Positions 31,935 through 40,175 of a stretch of DNA of 40,175 nucleotides are shown here, piece by piece; within the stretch, counting starts at the first letter, position 1; every line of letters starts with the position of its first letter. This stretch comes from Blastocatellia bacterium (GTDB taxonomy: Bacteria; Acidobacteriota; Blastocatellia; RBC074): NCBI GenBank assembly GCA_016789725.1, contig JAEUQN010000048.1:1-40175 (forward strand). Reading direction: 5' to 3'. The notes beneath the pieces were generated by a model. That model had not been told where the DNA came from and made no database searches. It saw only the letters and a list, made by a program, of their open reading frames with translations. A program made the translations under genes and the position numbers.

Positions 31935-33707
31935 TTACTTGAGTAGTTCTTCTAAGAACTTCGCTGCTTCAGGATCACGGCTTTGTCCCAGATAGGTGAC
32001 AGCTTTACGGCGCGTTGCCATTGAAGAATCTGTTTTCGCAACCTGGATCAGCTTTTGCACGGCTTCTTTTGAGCGTGATTGGCTGAAGGCAAAGAGCATT
32101 TGATTCTTCATCGTTTCATCGCTTTCGTTATCGTAGAGTTGCAGCAGCGCTTTGATGGCTTTGGCGGCGCGTTCGCTCGGGTTGCGCTCAGAGGAACGGG
32201 AACCATCAATGGTCATGGCGACTGATGGCGCAATGGCAAGGTTGTTTTGCCCGCTGGCGATGGATGGTGCGACCAGATAGCGCGCTCCGTGGCTTCCGAT
32301 TTGCGACAGCGAGTAGATGATTTGTTTTCGCACCTTGGGGCTTTTATCCGATTGATACAGCTTGACCAGTTCGTCTACAAAGCTGTCATCCGCACGATCA
32401 TCAAGCCATTGAATCGCTTGCAGGCGGGCCTCTTCGTTGTTGCTGGAGCGCGCCACGTCCAGGACTTTTTGCCGCGCTTTGGGATTGTTGCTGCGCGACA
32501 AGGCATAGATCGCGTGCTTCTTGATTTCAGGATCAGCATCGTTGTCGTAAATCGAAATCAAGCGGTCAATCGAAGCATCGTCTTTGCGTTCGCCCAGATA
32601 ATAAATGGCATCGCGGCGAATCAGCGGAGACTTGGCAGTTAAGGCCAAACTGCCAATCGAATCTTTCGCTTTTTGATTCCGATGATTCGCCAAGGCGCGC
32701 AAGGCGGCTTTGGCTACATCGGGGTCTTCGGATTTGGTCGCTAAATCCAACAGCAAATCAAACACTTTGTCATCTTCGACGTTGCTGAGTGAATAAATGG
32801 CCGACCGTCGCAATCTGGAATCGGATTGATTCCGCGCCAAATCTAATAATAAATTGGTGGCGCTCGGTCCGCGATATTGGCCGAGCAATCGCACGGCAGA
32901 CTCCCTCAAGCCTTTGCTGGCTTTGGAATCATTCTTGAGAATTTCCGCAATGTACGGCAAGGCCCGTTCAGGATTCGATTGCATCAGGCTTTGCAGCGCA
33001 ATGACCTTGATTTCGTCCTGTTCGGTCAGCGCGTTGTTGACGGATGCCTGTCCCGTGATTGTTGCCCCGTATGCTCTGCCAACCCCTTGCTCGCTAATCA
33101 CTGCTACCGGCGCAGGGGACGGGAACGCGGGGAATGTTTCAAACGATCCTACGCCCGTGATGCCCGTGGCTGGTGGTGGCGGCGCGAGAGTCTGGCTTGG
33201 TGCCACGGGAGAGGTCGAAGCCACCGGAGAAGTCGCGCGTGGTCGTGGTGCGGGTTGAGAGGCGCTAATCACTTGATCCACGTAAGCCACGTTGCCCAGC
33301 GCGGGCGCGATTTCCAACCGTAACGCTTTGGCATCCGACACCCAACTGGATTTCGGGTAGTTGTTCACAAGCTGCACGAGCAATTGATCCGCCTGAGAAA
33401 AATGCTGTTGTTTCTTTTGCGTGAACGCCAGCCAATAAATCGCGGCGTCGGCCTGATTATGTTTGGGATACTCGCGCAGAAAGTCCCGAAATTGCCTTTC
33501 GGCCTGCTCCCACTTTTCGTCTTCAATCAAATCACGTCCCACTCGAAAAGCTTTCGTGGCTTTGTCGGAGGCGCTGGTGCTTTGAACGAAGCGGTTGAGT
33601 TTGGTGAAATCCGATGAGGCAAATTGCGCAAGACCGGGCGTCAATAATGTGACCGTCAGGGAAGTGCCACAGATCAATGATGAGATGAGATGAGTACGTT
33701 TTGGCAT
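31935..33707 (-). CDS. Secreted TPR plus HEAT-repeat protein
   Basis: 590 residues. Signal peptide (to ~27), then a TPR/outer-membrane-assembly-like stretch ('WEQAERQFRDFLREYPKHNQ', 'FSQADQLLVQLVNNYPKSSW'), a Pro/Ala/Ser linker (~150-200) and about nine HEAT repeats from ~230 ('LRRSAIYSLSNVEDD', 'IRRDAIYYLGERKDD', 'IKKHAIYALSRSNN', 'TRRKAVTYLGQSRD'). The repeat signature matches that of the smaller HEAT protein at 30604, so the two may bind each other or a common ligand. GAGGAAAA precedes the ATG; 24 nt after the anti-sigma-like gene. Confidence 0.85.
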   Translation of the reverse strand: MPKRTHLISSLICGTSLTVTLLTPGLAQFASSDFTKLNRFVQSTSASDKATKAFRVGRDLIEDEKWEQAERQFRDFLREYPKHNQADAAIYWLAFTQKKQQHFSQADQLLVQLVNNYPKSSWVSDAKALRLEIAPALGNVAYVDQVISASQPAPRPRATSPVASTSPVAPSQTLAPPPPATGITGVGSFETFPAFPSPAPVAVISEQGVGRAYGATITGQASVNNALTEQDEIKVIALQSLMQSNPERALPYIAEILKNDSKASKGLRESAVRLLGQYRGPSATNLLLDLARNQSDSRLRRSAIYSLSNVEDDKVFDLLLDLATKSEDPDVAKAALRALANHRNQKAKDSIGSLALTAKSPLIRRDAIYYLGERKDDASIDRLISIYDNDADPEIKKHAIYALSRSNNPKARQKVLDVARSSNNEEARLQAIQWLDDRADDSFVDELVKLYQSDKSPKVRKQIIYSLSQIGSHGARYLVAPSIASGQNNLAIAPSVAMTIDGSRSSERNPSERAAKAIKALLQLYDNESDETMKNQMLFAFSQSRSKEAVQKLIQVAKTDSSMATRRKAVTYLGQSRDPEAAKFLEELLK

Positions 33708-33731
33708 AATGTTTTCCTCAATGATTTGAAA

Positions 33732-34640
33732 CTATTCGACCAGCGCCGCTACTGTTACAGGCGTCGCATACAGTTGTAATTTCGCTACGATTTCTTTTTT
33801 CTGCATCCGTTCTTTGATGGGGATGACATCGTCTGTCGTCGGACGCGGCGGCAAATTGGCGATGTCGAGCAGCAATGGTTCCAGATTGCTCAGAACTTCT
33901 TCCATTTGCCAATCGCCCCGTGTTTCGGCTTCGCGGCGCAGAATGATGGTTTCGTACGCCAGGTGGCGTGCGCGTTTCTTTTCATACGCTAAATCGAAGG
34001 TCGCGTTCTTGTTTACCGGAGCATTGCGAAACGCGCGGAGCAGCATTTGTGTGCGCTCGAAATGTTTGGTCGCTGGGTTTGCCAATGAATCCGCCGCATC
34101 CATTGCCAGCATCGGATTCGGATCCGCCAGCAGATAGGGCTTTTTGTCCGGTAGGCGCGATGGCTCTTTGCGCTCCGGCTTGGCTTGTTTGTCCGCGCGC
34201 CGTTTTTTGGAATTGTATCTCGGCATTTCAGGATCAGTTTCCGTTGCCCGTTGTCCGGTGGGTTTGGTGGCCGCAACTTCATCGTCAGGTGTATCAAGCT
34301 GCTGTGGAGCGCGCGAATTGCCCAGAACCACGAATAACAACACCGCCAATCCGACGGCGACGGGAACCATCCAACCGAGTCGCCCAGTCAACCACGACCA
34401 GCGTTTGGGCCGGGCATCCTGCGCGAGTTTGACCCGCAGACTGGCTTCGTAGCCCGCCCAGTAATTGTCCTCCGGCATTATCGCTTCAGTGGCCTGATCG
34501 AACGAGTGCAGGGCGCTGCGCAGCGCGTGATAATGCTCGTAACAGAATTGGCAATCACCGATTTGAGCCAGGTAATTGGTTGGCGCGTCATCGAAGAGCC
34601 AATCCGTCATTTGCAATTGTGTTTTACGGCAATCATGCAT
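33732..34640 (-). CDS. Membrane-anchored anti-sigma-like protein with Cys-rich N-terminus
   Basis: 302 residues. The N-terminus has Cys4, Cys30 and Cys33 ('MHDCRK', 'GDCQFCYEHYH') with His36 nearby, a loose zf-HC2/anti-sigma arrangement. One membrane helix lies at ~89-107 ('GWMVPVAVGLAVLLFVVLG'). The C-terminal part is charged and helical ('RHLAYETIILRREAETRGDW'), probably periplasmic. Its place directly after an ECF sigma gene supports an anti-sigma role, but the zinc motif is not the textbook HxxxCxxC. Gap to the HEAT gene is 24 nt. Confidence 0.75.
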   Translation of the reverse strand: MHDCRKTQLQMTDWLFDDAPTNYLAQIGDCQFCYEHYHALRSALHSFDQATEAIMPEDNYWAGYEASLRVKLAQDARPKRWSWLTGRLGWMVPVAVGLAVLLFVVLGNSRAPQQLDTPDDEVAATKPTGQRATETDPEMPRYNSKKRRADKQAKPERKEPSRLPDKKPYLLADPNPMLAMDAADSLANPATKHFERTQMLLRAFRNAPVNKNATFDLAYEKKRARHLAYETIILRREAETRGDWQMEEVLSNLEPLLLDIANLPPRPTTDDVIPIKERMQKKEIVAKLQLYATPVTVAALVE

Positions 34641-34662
34641 AGTGGAATCCTTGCTTCATTGC

Positions 34663-34696
34663 GGGACAGATTTCAGTGGTACTTGAAATCTGTCCC
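34663..34696. terminator. Hairpin between sigma and anti-sigma-like genes
   Basis: Arms 34663-34675 and 34684-34696 (GGGACAGATTTCA/TGAAATCTGTCCC) pair perfectly with an 8-nt loop; no U-run on the minus strand. It may dampen read-through from the sigma gene rather than stop it. Confidence 0.55.
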
Positions 34697-34701
34697 CCTT
34701 A

Positions 34702-34738
34702 GTTAGTTCTCAGGAGGACCCAGTTCTTGGGAACTAAC
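34702..34738. repeat. Short inverted repeat over the sigma-factor stop codon
   Basis: Arms GTTAGTTC (34702-34709) and GAACTAAC (34731-34738) flank a 21-nt spacer and overlap the sigma gene's stop. It may be part of an old insertion that reshaped the C-terminus. Confidence 0.45.
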
Positions 34739-35345
34739 AATTTGCGCCATGACGCTCTGAAAAATCACAAAGCGGAACAACCGGAACTTCCTGCGCGGTG
34801 GTGGTCGTGATGCCCAGTTGTTCGCGTAACTTGGTGATCGTGCGGAACAGCGCCTTTTTGATCGTGCCGACCGACACGCCGCAGGACGAAGCGATTTCGT
34901 CATACGTCATGCCTTCTCGATGCTTGAGCAAAAAGATCAATCGTTCGCGCGGCGTCAATTCATCGAGGGCCTGAAGAACTTGTTCGACCAATAATTGTTC
35001 GTGCAGGCTGCGTTCGATGTGATGCGGCAACTCAATGTCTTCGAGCGCCACTCGGTCGCTCGAATTTTTCCCGATGCCCCAGAAATGCGTCCGCTGTTGA
35101 TTGAGCAACGTATGAATCGCAATCTGGCGCAACCAGGTATAAAAACTGGCTTCGCCCCGGAACCCGCTCAAGGCGCGAAAGGCTTTCAGCCAAACTTCCT
35201 GCGACAAATCTTCGGCATCCATCGGATTGCGCGTGAACTGTAATGCCAACGCGTAAACGCGCCGCTGATACACACGGGTAAGTGTGCAAAATGCATCTCG
35301 ATCTCCTTGTTGTGCGCGTTGTATCAGTTCGTGTTCGCTTGTCAC
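34734..35345 (-). CDS. ECF-family RNA polymerase sigma factor
   Basis: 203 residues from the GTG at 35345, chosen because AAAGGTGG lies 7 nt upstream; the longer ORF to 35477 adds an unlikely N-terminus. Region 2 is 'DAEDLSQEVWLKAFRALSGF' with 'FYTWLRQIAIHTLLNQQR' following; region 4 is 'LTPRERLIFLLKHREGMTYD' then 'SVGTIKKALFRTITKLREQL', a helix-turn-helix for the -35 box. ECF sigma factors answer envelope signals through an anti-sigma; the next gene fits that role. Lead gene of the minus-strand cluster 35345-30604. Confidence 0.92.
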   Translation of the reverse strand: MTSEHELIQRAQQGDRDAFCTLTRVYQRRVYALALQFTRNPMDAEDLSQEVWLKAFRALSGFRGEASFYTWLRQIAIHTLLNQQRTHFWGIGKNSSDRVALEDIELPHHIERSLHEQLLVEQVLQALDELTPRERLIFLLKHREGMTYDEIASSCGVSVGTIKKALFRTITKLREQLGITTTTAQEVPVVPLCDFSERHGANC

Positions 35346-35546
35346 TGATGAACCACCTTTGCGTTTGTCGTTAGGATAGACACGTCTTACGAAATTTGGT
35401 TGGCACAAGATGATAATTTTTTCCTTGTCGCCACGAATTCTGCGAATTAGCGCGAATAATTTGTGCTGACCCTTCATGATCTCTTTTTGCTACAATTCCT
35501 GCGTTTTGGAATGAGGGGCAGAATCCCGCCTTGCCTCGCAGATGTT

Positions 35547-36014
35547 ATGAAACAGGATTGGAAACAACTGGCACTGAAACTTCTGACCGGAACCGCGCTG
35601 GGCCTGGTCCTGGGCGGAGCCGCCGGGATTTTGGTGGGGTTCACGTATTATCTGGTCAAAAAGTATCAATTGGACAACCACCATCCGAGCAACCTAACAA
35701 TCCCACAATTTTTTCAAGAGCTACTGGGAACCTTCATCAACGTGCTGATGCTTTTTGTTATGCCCGCCGTTTGCCTGGTTTATGGTGCCTTGGGCGGTGC
35801 CGTGACGGGATTGTTCGCCACGCTGGTAAATCGAGGCAAACTTGTCAGCGCCTTGATTGGCGCAGGTGTGGGCACGCTGTTGTTTTTGGCCGAATGGTTC
35901 AAGCCTTCCGAGTTATTACCCTATGCCAGCGCCGCGATTCCTTTGGAAGCGTTGGTTGGCTGGTTCATCGCGTGGTTTTTCGCCCGAAAAGAATTACGGC
36001 CTCTTACCAACTGA
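35547..36014 (+). CDS. Unknown multi-pass membrane protein
   Basis: 155 residues from the ATG at 35547; longer starts (GTG 35463, ATG 35511) add a Leu-rich tail that is not convincing. Hydrophobic segments: a Gly-zipper 'LLTGTALGLVLGGAAGILVG', 'FINVLMLFVMPAVCLVYGAL', 'LVSALIGAGVGTLLFLAEW' and 'IPLEALVGWFIAWFFA'. No family recognised. No clear ribosome site. The next gene starts 4 nt after the stop, so they are co-translated or co-transcribed. Confidence 0.6.
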   Translation: MKQDWKQLALKLLTGTALGLVLGGAAGILVGFTYYLVKKYQLDNHHPSNLTIPQFFQELLGTFINVLMLFVMPAVCLVYGALGGAVTGLFATLVNRGKLVSALIGAGVGTLLFLAEWFKPSELLPYASAAIPLEALVGWFIAWFFARKELRPLTN

Positions 36015-36017
36015 TTT

Positions 36018-37109
36018 ATGAAACATCGAAATTTGTTAATCCTCGTCCTAGTAAGTGCGGCGACAAGCTTTGCCGTTGCACAACCGGTCAAAAAATTCCC
36101 CACGCCTGTCAAAGCCAAAGTCAAAGGCTTTGCCGAAGCCTATTGCGTGGCGCTGGATGCTCGTTCGCGCGTGTGCAAAGGCAATCCTTCGTCAGAAGAA
36201 GCTCTGGGCGGCGAGTTTGTATTGGAGCGTAGCGGCAAGGAAATCAATCGCTGGGAGGCGGAAATCGGTTCGACGACCAGCGCGCAAAATTTTGAAGTTC
36301 TGCAAAGTGATCTGGACGCCAACGGCACGCGCGAATTGATTGTGGTGGATTTCATGGGGTCGAGCATGGGAATGGGCGTGAATAGCCACCGGATTCATAT
36401 CTTCGAGAATGATGAAAGCAAACCGCCGCTTGATTTATCGGTCGAAGAATATGGCGCATTTGGATCGTTTGTGCGTCAACCAGGATTTTCCGGGGTATTG
36501 ATTCTGGCGACCGAATGGCTTTACAGCGACAAAATTGATCCGCAGCTTCCGTCAGGGTTGTACCTGATTGGCCGCTGGTTTCGCTATGCCAATGGAGCCT
36601 TGGAAGAAGTCAATAAGCCAATTCTGGCCCGCCGCTTTCTGAGTAGCTTTGCCCGCGAACGCGGACGCACGGTGTTGACACCCAGCATTCCATATAGCTG
36701 GTTTGCCAATGGCAAGGGCCGCGAATTAAAGGCCGACCCGGAAGCGATGGAAAAAGTCGCTGCCTCAAACGCCGGTACGATCATTGCTGTGCAGGAATAC
36801 AAATTCAAGGTGGATGCGTCAGACCCGGAAAGCCGAATGCAAGCCGTTCCGCTGTATATCATCAAACTGGATTCCGGCGGCGAGGTCTCATATACGAGCC
36901 ATCAGTTTGAAGAACCACAAGTCAGGCCAGAGCAGATCAAAAGCTTCAATAAATTCGGCTTGGGTGCAACCAAAGTGGTCTTGCCGATGGGCGCAGACAT
37001 CGAATCGTTTTATCCCAATCTCGTTGGAGTCCGCGTCGAAATCGTCAGCCATCAACCTGGTGCCGAAGCGGAATCCACGACGATTCTTTGGTTACAAGGG
37101 CGAAAGTAA
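36018..37109 (+). CDS. Secreted protein of unknown function
   Basis: 363 residues with a signal peptide (MKHRNLLILVLVSAATSFAV, then AQ). Mature part: Cys in 'EAYCVALDARSRVCKGNPS', 'LQSDLDANGTRELIVVDFMG' (an FG-GAP/VCBS-like 'D.DG...lvv' line), 'FGSFVRQPGFSGVLILATEW', 'ESFYPNLVGVRVEIV'. I do not recognise the family; the single 'D.NG..EL.V.D' segment suggests a beta-propeller-type blade but I see no clear repeats. Probably periplasmic. Starts 4 nt after the membrane gene. Convergent with ADOP-C. Confidence 0.65.
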   Translation: MKHRNLLILVLVSAATSFAVAQPVKKFPTPVKAKVKGFAEAYCVALDARSRVCKGNPSSEEALGGEFVLERSGKEINRWEAEIGSTTSAQNFEVLQSDLDANGTRELIVVDFMGSSMGMGVNSHRIHIFENDESKPPLDLSVEEYGAFGSFVRQPGFSGVLILATEWLYSDKIDPQLPSGLYLIGRWFRYANGALEEVNKPILARRFLSSFARERGRTVLTPSIPYSWFANGKGRELKADPEAMEKVAASNAGTIIAVQEYKFKVDASDPESRMQAVPLYIIKLDSGGEVSYTSHQFEEPQVRPEQIKSFNKFGLGATKVVLPMGADIESFYPNLVGVRVEIVSHQPGAEAESTTILWLQGRK

Positions 37110-37185
37110 AGCGTGGATTTACTTTGAAACAGTGGAGCGCGCCGAGAGGTTCTATCTCTCCATCTCACCGCGCCACATTACCCTG

Positions 37186-39624
37186 TTACTCGTAGCGTAA
37201 CGCTTTGATCGGGTCTACTTTGGCGGCCCGTTGCGCTGGAATAAAACTGGCCAGCAAAGCCACGAGAGCCAATAAAACCGGGATCGCAACAAACGTCACC
37301 ACGTCCGTCGGACTTACACCATACAGCAAAACAGAGAGAAATCGAGTGAGTGCCAAAGCTGCGATCAATCCAATCGCCACGCCAATTACGACCAGTTGCA
37401 AGCCTTGCCCGATGACCATTTTCAAGACGTCCCGTTTCAAGGCTCCGAGCGCCATGCGAATGCCGATTTCGCGCGTGCGTTGTGACACGGCATAGCTCAT
37501 CACGCCGTAAATTCCAATTGCTGCCAGAATCAGGGCCAGGATGCCGAAGCTGCCCAACACGGTGGCCGCGACGCGGGCCGGGAAGAGCGGCACATTCATA
37601 TGTTCTTGCAGCGTTTTGACGCCAGAGATGGGCAGCGTTGCATCCAGCTTGCGAATTTCACCGCGAATAGCACCGATGATAGGTTGCGGATCGCCAACTG
37701 TGCGCGCCACCAGCGAAGTCCACGTCACGTAATCACGCGTCATTGGACGATAGAAGGCAATCTTTGGTTCTTCGCCCAGGCTTTCATATTTGCCGTCTGC
37801 CGCGACGCCGACGATTTCCCACAGTGGGTCTTTTGGCCCACTGAAATTAAAGCGTTTGCCAATGCCATTCTGTCCCGGCCAAAAGCGCCGCACAAAGGTT
37901 TCGTTGACAATTGCCACGCGCGATTCTTTTTCCTTGTCTTGTTCATTGAAATCGCGTCCCCGCAAGGCAATACCCATCGTGGCGAAATACTCCGGCATCA
38001 CATAATTTGTGACGGCCAGCGGCATCTTGGCTGAACTGGTTTCCGGCTGCCCTTCAATGTAGATGGTGCTGTTGTTGAAATTGAGGCTGAGCGGGATCAT
38101 TGAAGCCAGAGCGGCGGATTTGACACCAGATAACGAACGAACACGCTCTAAAACCTGTTGATGAAAGGCGCGTCCTCTGGCTTCGTCATAACCTTGCAGT
38201 CCGACGTCAAATGTCATGGCGACCGCGTTGTCAGGATTGAAGCCCGGTCGTAACAGTTGCGCTGCCTGCAAGCTCCGCACGATTAAGCCTGCGCAAATCA
38301 ACAGCAACACCGACAAGGCCATTTGTGCGACGACTAGCGCATTGCGCAACCAGGCGCGGCGAAAACCGCTGGCTGACGTATCATCTTTCAGCGCGGGGAC
38401 GAGGTTGGGCCGCGTGGATTGCAAGGCTGGCAAAAGGCCGAACAGCACACCCGTCACCAGCGACGCGCCCAGCGCGAACAACATCACGCGCCAATCAATG
38501 CGCAAATCAAACGTTAAGGCGACGTCGGTTGGTAACTGGATTTTGGCGACGAAATCGTTAATCCATAGCGCCAGCACCAAACCCAACATCCCTCCCAACA
38601 TGGAGAGCAAAATACTTTCCGTGAGCAGTTGCCGAATCAATTGCCACCGATTCGCGCCCAATGCCAACCGGACGGCGATTTCTTTTTTGCGTTCGGATGC
38701 GCGGGCCAACAGCAGATTCGCCAAATTCACACACGCAATCAAAAGAACCAATCCCACCACCGCCATCAGCACCCACGAAAAGCCCGTCACGCCCGCGCGA
38801 ATGCTGGGCAAAAATAATCCGACGGGCGTGAGCTTGGCCCCCCGTCCTTCGTTTTCATTGGGGTATTCTTTGGCGAGTTGTTGCATCACCGTTTGCAGTG
38901 CGGCTTCGGCCTGTTGGCGAGTGACCGTCGGTTTTAAGCGCCCGGTCACAAAGATGTTGTCGCAGTCGCGGCAATCCAGATAGCGATTACCGGGTTCAAT
39001 GATTTCCGCCATCATAAATGGCACGAACAATTCCGGGGTATAGGCGACCTCAGTGCCGATGAAATCTTTGGGCATCACGCCCACAATCGTGAAATTGTTG
39101 CCATTGACCAGCACGGTTTTACCGATCACGCCGGGATCGGAGGCGAACCGTTTTTGCCACGTTCCAAAGCTCATCACTGCAACCGGATGCGATTTGCGGG
39201 TCTGATCTTCTTCCGGTAAAAAGGTGCGCCCCAGCATCGCTTTGGCTCCGAGGACGTCAAAGTAATTGCCTGAGACCAGATAGCTCCAAATGCGTTCGTT
39301 GTTGCCTTGATGGCTTAAACTCATCGGGGCAAACCGATAGGCCAACAGTCCGGCAAACACCTCATTGCGCTCGCGCAAGTCCTTATAATTTGGGTACGAA
39401 AAAATCGTGTCGCTGTTGCTGCTATAAACGCCATAGACGGAAACCATCTGTTCTGGTTGTGCGACCAGCGGTAAGGGGCGCATCAAGACCGTGTTGACGA
39501 GGCTGAAAATGGCGGTGTTGGCACCAATGCCGAGCGCGAGCGAGAGAATGGCAATCATGGTAAAGCCAGGACTTTTGCGCAGGCGGCGAATGCTGTAGCG
39601 AAAGTCTTGCAGTAGGGTTTGCAT
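37186..39624 (-). CDS. ADOP-family (MacB/FtsX-type) ABC permease, copy C
   Basis: 812 residues, beginning MQTLLQDFRYSIRRLRKSPG with 'LSLALGIGANTAIFSLVNTV', and ending 'SFIPAQRAAKVDPIKALRYE'. Two periplasmic MacB-type domains and two FtsX blocks: 'ACVNLANLLLARASERKKEI' and 'YAVSQRTREIGIRMALGALK'. No ATPase partner nearby. Ribosome site GAGGAAAT is adjacent to the ATG. It lies downstream of the DUF4097-like gene at the window's edge on the same strand, repeating the ADOP/DUF4097 pairing of 13220-22257. Confidence 0.92.
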   Translation of the reverse strand: MQTLLQDFRYSIRRLRKSPGFTMIAILSLALGIGANTAIFSLVNTVLMRPLPLVAQPEQMVSVYGVYSSNSDTIFSYPNYKDLRERNEVFAGLLAYRFAPMSLSHQGNNERIWSYLVSGNYFDVLGAKAMLGRTFLPEEDQTRKSHPVAVMSFGTWQKRFASDPGVIGKTVLVNGNNFTIVGVMPKDFIGTEVAYTPELFVPFMMAEIIEPGNRYLDCRDCDNIFVTGRLKPTVTRQQAEAALQTVMQQLAKEYPNENEGRGAKLTPVGLFLPSIRAGVTGFSWVLMAVVGLVLLIACVNLANLLLARASERKKEIAVRLALGANRWQLIRQLLTESILLSMLGGMLGLVLALWINDFVAKIQLPTDVALTFDLRIDWRVMLFALGASLVTGVLFGLLPALQSTRPNLVPALKDDTSASGFRRAWLRNALVVAQMALSVLLLICAGLIVRSLQAAQLLRPGFNPDNAVAMTFDVGLQGYDEARGRAFHQQVLERVRSLSGVKSAALASMIPLSLNFNNSTIYIEGQPETSSAKMPLAVTNYVMPEYFATMGIALRGRDFNEQDKEKESRVAIVNETFVRRFWPGQNGIGKRFNFSGPKDPLWEIVGVAADGKYESLGEEPKIAFYRPMTRDYVTWTSLVARTVGDPQPIIGAIRGEIRKLDATLPISGVKTLQEHMNVPLFPARVAATVLGSFGILALILAAIGIYGVMSYAVSQRTREIGIRMALGALKRDVLKMVIGQGLQLVVIGVAIGLIAALALTRFLSVLLYGVSPTDVVTFVAIPVLLALVALLASFIPAQRAAKVDPIKALRYE

Positions 39625-39641
39625 AAATTTCCTCAGAAACG

Positions 39642-39703
39642 GGTGCGCCTTTCATTCGCCGACAGTCCCACACCTGAGACGGCCTGCCAAAGGCGAGCGC
39701 ACC
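39642..39703. repeat. Inverted repeat before ADOP-C
   Basis: GGTGCGCCTTT (39642-39652) pairs with AAAGGCGAGCGCACC (39689-39703) with a 4-nt bulge. In the leader of ADOP-C; no U-run. The gap 39704-39773 shows nothing else. Confidence 0.5.
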
Positions 39704-39773
39704 GCTGAATAATTATGTGTACGAGGTAAGTGACCATTCTGCCGCTAAGGTTTCCTGCCGAATGAATGATCGG

Positions 39774-40175
39774 TTATTTTGCCGCTTCTTGTTTTTTGAC
39801 TTGCACTCCGCCGATGCCAACCCGCAGATACAATTTGTGCGGTTCACTGCGATGGGTTTCGTTCATCATCTTTGCGCCGAGCACCTTGGGCCGATGGTAT
39901 TGACCGCCGAAATCGGATTCGACCTCGCCGATTTTGCTGCGAGCGTCCAGATCAAAGCGGGCGGATTCGGGCATTTCCACTGTCAATTCGCCAATGCGCA
40001 CGGTGGCTTCAATGTCGGCGAGCATGTTTTTGATCTGCACTTCGCCGATGCCATGTTTGACTTTGAGGTAGACAGCTTGCGGGACTTTGACTTTGTATTC
40101 GAGCGAAAAATTGGATTTCATAAATGGCATGTTTTTCGTCTCAATTACCAAGCCACCGGCGTTGTCATTCGAGAT
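39774..40175 (-). CDS. DUF4097-like beta protein (5' end cut)
   Basis: The frame is open to the window edge (residues 'ISNDNAGG' precede a TTG at 40151), so the start is outside. The visible 133 residues are beta-rich with a recurring 'GIGEVQI', 'RIGELTVEMPESARFDLDAR', 'SKIGEVESDFGG', 'RVGIGGVQVKK' rung pattern, typical of DUF4097-type proteins and close to the adhesin-like C-terminal domains. 149 nt upstream of ADOP-C on the same strand. Confidence 0.75.
   Translation of the reverse strand: MSNDNAGGLVIETKNMPFMKSNFSLEYKVKVPQAVYLKVKHGIGEVQIKNMLADIEATVRIGELTVEMPESARFDLDARSKIGEVESDFGGQYHRPKVLGAKMMNETHRSEPHKLYLRVGIGGVQVKKQEAAK

Noticed and set aside
1..40175. CRISPR arrays, tRNA or rRNA genes, transposases, phage genes
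   Set aside because: I looked for regularly spaced direct repeats, cloverleaf arms and transposase motifs and saw none.

Overview
This window looks like chromosomal DNA of an acidobacterium, probably of the Blastocatellia type. The strongest evidence is three ~810-830-residue MacB/FtsX-type permeases that begin with the 'LLQDLRYA...R.SPGFT..A...LALGIGANTAIFS' pattern of the ADOP family (acidobacterial duplicated orphan permeases). Secreted HEAT-repeat proteins, DUF4097-type beta proteins, cytochrome c/copper-monooxygenase-like proteins and a DPP-IV-like peptidase fit the same source. I see no rRNA, tRNA, CRISPR array, transposase or phage gene. The assignment rests on family knowledge, not on a search.

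Layout. (1) 1-8044 is a small-stress-protein region. It holds the end of an OmpA-like protein, an orphan Clp-C-terminal-like protein, a PA2169-type four-helix protein, a GH13 glucan-branching-type enzyme, a DUF883-like membrane-anchored helix protein, an lmo0937-type mini-membrane protein, an unknown membrane protein, a two-BON-domain lipoprotein, a CsbD-like protein and a HAD-like protein. At least four sites with correctly spaced sigma-54 (-24/-12) elements lie in front of these genes as two divergent pairs, so the region may be one co-regulated stress regulon. (2) 7969-13009 has a DPP-IV peptidase, then a nitronate monooxygenase-like gene with an alpha/beta hydrolase. (3) 13220-23437 alternates ADOP permeases with DUF4097-type proteins, followed by a membrane-anchored PQQ-type propeller and a serine beta-lactamase-like hydrolase. 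(4) 23578-27100 is a tandem pair of secreted cytochrome c plus copper-monooxygenase-like proteins. (5) 27398-30590 is a tight operon: SDR, renalase-like flavoprotein, a 48-residue DUF2256 zinc-ribbon protein, a stand-alone photolyase-type FAD domain and a separate photolyase-N-like domain. (6) 35345-30604 on the minus strand is an ECF sigma factor, a membrane-anchored anti-sigma-like protein and two secreted HEAT-repeat proteins. (7) 35547-37109 holds two unknown envelope genes; 40175-37186 (minus) holds a cut DUF4097-like gene followed by the third ADOP permease.

Many intergenic gaps carry a long, imperfect inverted repeat. Two of these (5141-5283 and 10200-10452) share terminal inverted repeats and look like members of one MITE-like family, one possibly nested in a second palindromic family that recurs at 23487 and 31861.

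The best candidates for something undescribed are the sigma-54-linked stress regulon with its divergent promoter pairs, and the split-photolyase/DUF2256/flavoenzyme operon.
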